A DNA stretch of 64,000 nt. It comes from an uncultured Clostridia bacterium. Its GTDB lineage: Bacteria; Bacillota; Clostridia; Christensenellales; Aristaeellaceae. This document shows, one piece after another, positions 58,631-64,000 of the stretch. Below the pieces are notes generated by a model, which had not been told where the DNA came from, did not search any database, and saw only the letters and a list, made by a program, of their open reading frames with translations. Location of the stretch: positions 62,001 through 126,000 of the forward strand of contig CAKUCW010000002.1 in assembly GCA_934643825.1 (NCBI GenBank). Direction: 5' to 3'. A program made the translations under genes and the position numbers. Each line of letters begins with the position of its first letter. The stretch's first letter is position 1.

Positions 58631-61075
58631 ATGCGGAAACAACTGTCACTGTTTCTGGCAGCAGTCATGCTCTTTGGCTGTCTCGGACTGACCGCGTATG
58701 CGGAGGAGCCTGCGCAGGGAAGATTCACCAGCTACGATCAGGTGAATGCAGCGATCACGATCATTCCCGGCACGGACACGCAAGCCGAGCTTGGCTATCT
58801 GGATGGCGTGACGGAGATTCTCACCGTGGACGGACTGCAGTTCAAGGATCTGAACGGCAACGGCATGCTGGACAAGTATGAGGACTGGCGTCTTGATGTA
58901 GACGAGCGCATCAGGGACCTGTACGACCGGATGACGCTGGAGGAAAAGGCGGGTCTGTTCTATCATGTGAACACCTGTGGCAATCCTCAGGGCGTGGATT
59001 TCGCCGACAGCCGGTACATGTTCTCCACCGAGAGCACCGTGCCGGACGACAACGCGACCTTCCCCGCCAAGTCTATGTGGTACTACATCAATGAGCTGCA
59101 GATTACCACACATCTGGACAATACCAACGGCATCCCGGAGCAGCAGGTGACCTATCACAACGCCATGCAGGCGATTGCGGAGGATACCCGCTTAGGCATC
59201 CCGGTGGTCATCTCTAACGACCGCCAGTACAACGCGTGGGGCGGCATGATCGATACCGCGCATGACGCTTTCGGCGCTGCCAACGATCTGGAGCTTTCGG
59301 AGAAGCTGTGGACCATTTACTCGCTGGAGAGCCGCGCCGTGGGCATCCACGTGGTGCTGCATCCCTACAGCCAGGAGCTGGGCAGCTGGAACGGCGAGGA
59401 TCCGGAGTATGCCGGCACCATGACCCGCGCTGAGGTCGCCGCCATTCAGGTAGAGGGGGGTACCGAGGCGTGCATGAAGCATTTCATCGCCCGCGGCGGC
59501 GACTCTTCCTTCCAGGATGCCCGCAGCGATGCGCAGACCGTGGATAACTGGATGACCGCGTGGGCACTCGCGCTGGAATCCAATCCCAAGTGGGTTATGA
59601 CCAACGGATACGGCACCGGTCTGAGCAACACCGTACACGTGGACTACGACAAGGAAACCATGGACTATCTGCGCAACACGCTCGGCTATGAGGGCATCAT
59701 CGTATCCGACTGGGGCGATCAGGGCGACAGCAACTCGCAGGGCGTGACGGTGGACGGCATCGACATCATAAGCCTGACCATCCCGGAGCGCTACGCGTTC
59801 GTCATCAACAACGGTCTTGATCAGATCGGCGCCTTCGCCTGCGATTACGAGAGCGATGGTCACGGCGGTCAGGCCAGCCGCGATGGCATCAACGAGGCAC
59901 TGCGTCAGGGTCTCATCTCCGAAGAACGCTGCTACGAGACCTGCTACCGCGTCCTGAAGGACAAGTTTGAGCTGGGTCTGTTCGAGAATCCCTACTCCGA
60001 TGCGCACGAGGCGCTTGCGCTGGCGGCTTCTGCCGAGTACATTGCCTCCGCGTGGGACATCACCGATACCGATTCTCTGATGGCTGCCCGCAACCCCGAG
60101 GTTGTGGAATTGGAGCGTCAGCTTCAGGCGGAGTCCGCTATCCTGATCAAGAACGACGACAACCTCCTGCCGCTTGAGAAGGGCACGAAGGTCTACATCG
60201 ATTCCACGGCTTCCGCCATCACGCTGGAGGGCTACAAGAAGGTGCTGCCCGACTACGCCGAGCTGGTGGAGGACATCGAAGATGCCGACGTGGTTATCGC
60301 GGACTGCACGCAGATCAACGACGCGGCGGAGCTGATCATCGAGGACGCGCAGGATGCCGGCAAGAAGCTGGTCATCCTTGCCAACACCGTTGACCCGACC
60401 ACCTACCTGATGGAGAACGGCGATGCTGTGCTGGCGCTGACTTTCTCCCGCGGTGCGGATCACGGCACCGGAGCCAGCGGCTTTATCACCACCACCGAGC
60501 CGATCATGCTCGCTAAACTGCTCTTCGGCGAGGCGGAGCCTGCCGGCATGGTGGTCAAGGAACTGCCCCGCGACGACGCCATGGACGGCGGCCAGTGGAA
60601 GGATCTGGCGGGCGATCAGGGCGCGAACCAGTGGGTGCGCATGATGCTTCTGGCGACCATGAAGACATCGGAGAACAATACGGTACCCAACAACTGGGGC
60701 GATCCGCTGATCCAGTATCAGTACGGCATGCGCTACGGCGAGGATGCGGCGTTCGTGTACGATGCACTCGTGCTGCCGCGCGTGACGCATGAGGTGGAGA
60801 CCGAATCGAACGGTTCCACCAGCATCAGCTACCAGTCCATGGTGGAGACCAAGGCGGGCGAGCCCTTCAATGCGTATGTGCTGCTGTGGAACAACGGCGC
60901 TGACGGCGTGACTACCGTGACTGCGACCTGCGACGGCGAGGTGATCGGCGAGAAGATCATGGCTGTCAACGGCGGCAGCTGGCGCGTGGTGGAGATGGAA
61001 CTGACCATCAGCGAGCCGGGCGAGCACACCATCACCGTGGGGGATTTGACCAAGACCATCAACATTGTGGAATAA
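58631..61075 (+). CDS. Secreted glycoside hydrolase family 3, copy 4 (CARDB-like tail)
   Basis: This 814-residue protein is the tandem sister of copy 3. It has a signal peptide (ending AYAEE), the DLNGNGMLDKYEDWR stretch, CMKHFIARGGDSSF, nucleophile in IIVSDWGD, and a CARDB-like tail (AGEPFNAYVLLWNNGADG, PGEHTITVGDLTKT). Divergence around loops such as QGDSNSQGVTVDG distinguishes it from the neighbour. It has its own candidate box pair, so both copies probably respond to the same signal. No cell-wall anchor is seen, so the enzyme is secreted or loosely bound. Confidence 0.87.
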   Translation: MRKQLSLFLAAVMLFGCLGLTAYAEEPAQGRFTSYDQVNAAITIIPGTDTQAELGYLDGVTEILTVDGLQFKDLNGNGMLDKYEDWRLDVDERIRDLYDRMTLEEKAGLFYHVNTCGNPQGVDFADSRYMFSTESTVPDDNATFPAKSMWYYINELQITTHLDNTNGIPEQQVTYHNAMQAIAEDTRLGIPVVISNDRQYNAWGGMIDTAHDAFGAANDLELSEKLWTIYSLESRAVGIHVVLHPYSQELGSWNGEDPEYAGTMTRAEVAAIQVEGGTEACMKHFIARGGDSSFQDARSDAQTVDNWMTAWALALESNPKWVMTNGYGTGLSNTVHVDYDKETMDYLRNTLGYEGIIVSDWGDQGDSNSQGVTVDGIDIISLTIPERYAFVINNGLDQIGAFACDYESDGHGGQASRDGINEALRQGLISEERCYETCYRVLKDKFELGLFENPYSDAHEALALAASAEYIASAWDITDTDSLMAARNPEVVELERQLQAESAILIKNDDNLLPLEKGTKVYIDSTASAITLEGYKKVLPDYAELVEDIEDADVVIADCTQINDAAELIIEDAQDAGKKLVILANTVDPTTYLMENGDAVLALTFSRGADHGTGASGFITTTEPIMLAKLLFGEAEPAGMVVKELPRDDAMDGGQWKDLAGDQGANQWVRMMLLATMKTSENNTVPNNWGDPLIQYQYGMRYGEDAAFVYDALVLPRVTHEVETESNGSTSISYQSMVETKAGEPFNAYVLLWNNGADGVTTVTATCDGEVIGEKIMAVNGGSWRVVEMELTISEPGEHTITVGDLTKTINIVE

Positions 61076-61102
61076 TTTCTCCGAAAGACCTTCTTATGGA
61101 TG

Positions 61103-61130
61103 GCCGCCCTCACGAGAGGGCGGCTGTTCT
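61103..61130 (+). terminator. Terminator-like hairpin after GH3 copy 4
   Basis: GCCGCCCT (61103-61110) and AGGGCGGC (61117-61124) form an 8-bp stem followed by TGTTCT; the U-run is short, so read-through is possible. Confidence 0.55.
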
Positions 61131-61179
61131 GCACCTGTGCGGCCGATTCACATTTCGTTCACAATTCAGCCGTCATCCG

Positions 61180-61243
61180 GTGCGAATTGTCCATCCATTG
61201 TTCGTTATTCTTGCATATTTCCATAATCTTTCTGCGTTATAAT
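61180..61243 (+). promoter_or_regulatory. Promoter region of the VTC/DUF4956/CotH genes
   Basis: TATAAT (61238-61243) lies about 45 bp before the ATG at 61290, with ATTTCC at 17 bp as a poor -35. A single box-like GTGCGAATTGTCCA (61180-61193) sits upstream. Weak membership in the regulon is possible. Confidence 0.4.
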
Positions 61244-61289
61244 GCGAGCATCGAGTATCAACAGAGAAAATCGGAAAGGAGACATGCAA

Positions 61290-61961
61290 ATGAACTATCG
61301 GCATGAAATCAAGCACATGATTTCACCCGGGGACGCCATGGCCATTCGCACCAATCTGAGCGTCGTGGCGAGCCTTGACCCTCATGCAAAACAGAACGGT
61401 TATTACTGCATATGCAGTCTGTATTTTGACGATCCTGCAGACACCGCGCTGTGCGAAAAGCTGGACGGCGTGAACGTGCGCCGCAAATTCCGTATCCGCT
61501 ATTACGACAACGATCTTTCCTACATCATGCTGGAATGCAAGATGAAGCGGGACGGCGTGGGCTGCAAGTTGCAGGAAAGGCTGACGCTGGAGGAAACGCA
61601 GCGAATTCTTGACGGGGACACTGCATGGATGGTCACCAGCGACCGTCCACTGCTGGTGATGCTTTTCGTGGAGATGAAGGCACGCCACCTTCGCCCTAAA
61701 ACGGTGGTTTCCTATTGGCGCGTGCCCTATGTGTACGCGCCGGGCAATGTGCGTGTGACCATCGATTGGAACATCCGGACGGGGCCGCCCCGAGAGTTTC
61801 TGAATCCGGATGGGCTGACTCTGCCCATCCCGGAGGATGTGACCCTGCTGGAGGTCAAGTGGGATGAATATCTGCCCAGCGTCATCCGGCAGGCTGCTGC
61901 CCTCAGGAGCCGAACACCCAGCGCCTTTTCCAAATACGCGGCGTGCAGGGCGTACTGCTGA
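61290..61961 (+). CDS. VTC-domain (polyphosphate polymerase-like) protein
   Basis: This 223-residue protein has the tunnel-shaped VTC/triphosphate tunnel fold: NYRHEIKHMIS, CSLYFDDPADTALCEKLDGVN, RRKFRIRYY, ECKMKRDGVGCK, VSYWRVPYVY and LLEVKWDEYLP, with the expected Arg/Lys/Glu residues. Eukaryotic VTC4 polymerises polyphosphate; bacterial homologues next to DUF4956 and CotH genes have no confirmed reaction. ATG 61290 was chosen because AAAGGAG lies 8 nt upstream. It opens a three-gene set with 29-bp and 4-bp gaps. Confidence 0.83.
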   Translation: MNYRHEIKHMISPGDAMAIRTNLSVVASLDPHAKQNGYYCICSLYFDDPADTALCEKLDGVNVRRKFRIRYYDNDLSYIMLECKMKRDGVGCKLQERLTLEETQRILDGDTAWMVTSDRPLLVMLFVEMKARHLRPKTVVSYWRVPYVYAPGNVRVTIDWNIRTGPPREFLNPDGLTLPIPEDVTLLEVKWDEYLPSVIRQAAALRSRTPSAFSKYAACRAYC

Positions 61962-61990
61962 ATCATCACAAACGATAGGAGAATACTACC

Positions 61991-62662
61991 ATGACTTTCA
62001 ACGACATCTTCAAATCCTCCTTCCTGGAGAACGTGACCGCCGTATCCCTGACGGATATGGTGCTGGCACTGACGCTGTCCTTCGGACTGGGACTGTTTAT
62101 CTACTATGTGTACCGCAAGACCTACGCAGGAGTGATGTTCTCCCAGTCCTTCGGCGGCTCGCTGATTGCCATGACCATGATTACTACCATGGTCATTCTG
62201 GCGGTTACCTCGAATGTGGTTCTCTCTTTGGGCATGGTGGGCGCGCTGTCCATCGTGCGCTTCCGCACGGCCATCAAGGAACCTATGGATATTGCCTTCC
62301 TCTTCTGGGCGATTGCAGGCGGCATCGTGCTGGCTGCGGGCATGATCCCTCTGGCAATCTTCGGCAGCGTGATCATCGGCATCATCATGATCGTGTTCTG
62401 TAACCGCAGGGCTGCTTGCAAGCCGTATATCGCGGTGATCAGCTGCGCCGATGCAGATGCGGAGCATGCCGTAGCGGCGTACCTCAAGGCGCACACTGAA
62501 AAGATGCTGGTTAAGAGCAAGAGCGCCCAGAAGGGCTGCATCGAGCTGAGCTATGAGGTGACGCTCAAGCAGGACAACACCGATTTCATCACCGATCTGT
62601 CGGAGCTGGACGGCGTGAGCAGCGCGGTGCTGGTGAGCTACAACGGCGACTATATGGGGTGA
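61991..62662 (+). CDS. DUF4956 membrane protein
   Basis: This 223-residue protein has about four transmembrane helices (about residues 20-145) with the family signature LGMVGALSIVRFRTAIKEP, and a soluble C-terminal domain of about 80 residues (FCNRRAACKPYIAVISCADADAEHAV). Function is undescribed; its steady association with VTC and CotH genes suggests that it handles the membrane side of a shared phosphate or polymer reaction. Confidence 0.85.
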   Translation: MTFNDIFKSSFLENVTAVSLTDMVLALTLSFGLGLFIYYVYRKTYAGVMFSQSFGGSLIAMTMITTMVILAVTSNVVLSLGMVGALSIVRFRTAIKEPMDIAFLFWAIAGGIVLAAGMIPLAIFGSVIIGIIMIVFCNRRAACKPYIAVISCADADAEHAVAAYLKAHTEKMLVKSKSAQKGCIELSYEVTLKQDNTDFITDLSELDGVSSAVLVSYNGDYMG

Positions 62663-62666
62663 TCCC

Positions 62667-64000
62667 ATGCGGAAAACAAAAACGTTGGATCGCTTCTGTA
62701 TAGGCACAGCAGCGGTGATGCTGCTGGCTGCCGTGCTGCTCTGGGGCCGCGTGGAACCGCTGCAGGACACGTTTGGGCATACGCTCGGCTACGAGGATCG
62801 GCTGTTTGACCAGAGTACGGTGCATACCATCGACATCGTCATGGAGGATTGGGACAGCTTCATCGCAAACGCTGCAACGGAGGAGTACGCGGACTGCGAC
62901 ATCGTCATCGACGGAGAGCGGTTCAGTCATGTCGCCATCCGTGCAAAGGGAAACACATCCCTGTCCTCGGTAGCGACGCTCGGCTCCACGCGGTATTCCT
63001 TCAAGGTGGAGTTTGACCACTTTGTATCCGACATGACCTACCATGGGCTGGACAAGCTGAGCCTGAACAACCTGATTCAGGACGCGACCATGATGAAGGA
63101 TTATCTGGCCTACACACTGATGAACCGCATGGGCGTGCCGTCCTCGCTGTGCAGCTATGTGCAGATCAGCGTGAATGGTGAGCCGTGGGGGCTGTATCTG
63201 GCCGTGGAGGGCGTGGAGGACGCATTCATGGAGCGCAACAGCTTTAGCGGAGGCGAGCTGTACAAGCCGGACAGCATGTCCTTTGGCGGCGGACGGGGCA
63301 ATGGCCGGGACTTTGACATGTCCAAGCTGACCACCGAAACCGACGCTGAAACCGATGCGGCTTCCGGTGCCGCCGCAGACGCGTCCGACGGCACGCAGAC
63401 GAACGACGGCAGCTCCTTCGGCGGTTCCTCCGGTGAATCCTCCGGCAGACCGCAGATGCCTGAAGGCAGCTTTGCTCCCTTCGATGGGGGCAGTGCTGCG
63501 TCCGGGTCTTCGGACGACAGGGACAAAGGCTTCGATGGCGGTGGCTTTGGCGGCTTCTCCTTTGGTATGGGCAGCGAAGACGTGAAGCTGATCTACTCGG
63601 ACGACGATCCGGACAGCTACAGCAATATCTTCAATAACGCCAAAACCAAGGTGTCTAAAAAAGATCAGAAACGGCTGATCGAATCCCTCCGGAAGCTGAA
63701 CGAAGGCGAAGATGTGGACGAGGTGGTCAATACCGACGAGGTCATCCGCTATCTGGCGGTGCACAATTTCCTCTGCAACGATGACAGCTATACCGGCATG
63801 ATGGTGCATAACTACTACCTGTGCGAGAAGGACGGGCAGCTGTCCATCCTGCCGTGGGATTACAATCTGGCATTCGGGGGCTTCTCCGCCTCGACCGACG
63901 CAACCTCCACCGTCAATTCGCCCATCGATTCACCGGTCAGCGGTGGAACAGTGGAATCCCGTCCCCTGATCGCGTGGATCTTTGACAGCGAGGACGCACT
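62667..64000 (+). CDS. cotH: CotH-kinase family protein, truncated by the window end
   Basis: At least 444 residues are visible. There is an N-terminal membrane/signal segment (about residues 10-32), then a domain typical of CotH protein kinases: IDIVMEDWDSFI, FSHVAIRAKGNTS, YSFKVEFDHF, LDKLSLNNLIQDATMMKDYLA, GLYLAVEGVEDAFMER, and later LPWDYNLAFGGFS. About residues 205-300 are a Ser/Gly/Asp-rich low-complexity insertion. CotH kinases phosphorylate spore-coat or surface proteins (CotB/CotG in B. subtilis). ATG 62667 follows ATGGGGTGA 4 bp after the DUF4956 stop. The stop codon lies outside the window. Confidence 0.85.
   Translation, partial: MRKTKTLDRFCIGTAAVMLLAAVLLWGRVEPLQDTFGHTLGYEDRLFDQSTVHTIDIVMEDWDSFIANAATEEYADCDIVIDGERFSHVAIRAKGNTSLSSVATLGSTRYSFKVEFDHFVSDMTYHGLDKLSLNNLIQDATMMKDYLAYTLMNRMGVPSSLCSYVQISVNGEPWGLYLAVEGVEDAFMERNSFSGGELYKPDSMSFGGGRGNGRDFDMSKLTTETDAETDAASGAAADASDGTQTNDGSSFGGSSGESSGRPQMPEGSFAPFDGGSAASGSSDDRDKGFDGGGFGGFSFGMGSEDVKLIYSDDDPDSYSNIFNNAKTKVSKKDQKRLIESLRKLNEGEDVDEVVNTDEVIRYLAVHNFLCNDDSYTGMMVHNYYLCEKDGQLSILPWDYNLAFGGFSASTDATSTVNSPIDSPVSGGTVESRPLIAWIFDSEDA

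Noticed and set aside
59192..61027. 611-codon open frame antisense to GH3 copy 4
   Set aside because: Shadow of a clear GH3 gene; no start signal or motif.

Overview
The window looks like a chromosomal segment of a moderately high-GC, spore-forming Clostridia (Bacillota). The grounds are dipicolinate synthase genes, a SpoIID-domain lipoprotein, a SpoIIIE/FtsK translocase, RNase J, a YlbF-family protein, strong Shine-Dalgarno sites with several TTG/GTG starts, and a Tn4451-like mobilizable element. I cannot name the genus from sequence alone.

Layout. Positions 1-25.6 kb are mostly housekeeping and sporulation genes. They include the SpoIID-like lipoprotein, a CofE-like protein, dpaA-dpaB, ftsK/spoIIIE, hisS-rseC-like-trx, rnj, ylbF-mltG-U32 peptidase, a divergent GT84-like membrane protein, tig-clpP-clpX and a MATE exporter. 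The first 16 kb is studded with a mosaic family of palindrome-rich intergenic repeats, some forming inverted pairs around genes. Positions 25.6-34.5 kb hold a decaying mobilizable element: TnpV, two hypothetical proteins, a large serine recombinase, a second recombinase killed by an in-frame TGA and a frameshift, TnpW, a ParM stub, a candidate oriT and a MobA/MobL relaxase.

Positions 34.5-64 kb form the most interesting part. A YesM-type histidine kinase (34533-36344, minus) and a YesN-type AraC response regulator (51771-53240, minus) bracket a 15-kb plus-strand operon. The operon encodes a CBM9-like secreted protein, a sugar-binding protein, two GH3 hydrolases, two CUT1 permeases and their ATPase. 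It continues without a visible terminator into a Dlt-like activation/acylation module: a carrier protein, a DltA-like adenylation enzyme, an MBOAT acyltransferase, an SGNH-fold membrane protein and a second adenylation enzyme that lacks the Asp normally used to bind an alpha-amino group. Downstream lie a cysteine-rich beta-helix protein, a second CBM9-like protein, two tandem 800-residue GH3 enzymes, and a VTC-domain / DUF4956 / CotH-kinase trio cut by the window end.

A 14-bp box (consensus GTGCCGGATTTTCC), usually as two direct copies exactly 22 bp apart, lies upstream of the transcription units in this region. It is the obvious candidate binding site of the YesN-type regulator. My reading (inference) is that one two-component system controls a surface-glycan regulon that couples sugar import and GH3 cleavage to acyl or aminoacyl decoration of an extracellular polymer, perhaps with CotH/VTC-type phospho-transfer chemistry at the surface.
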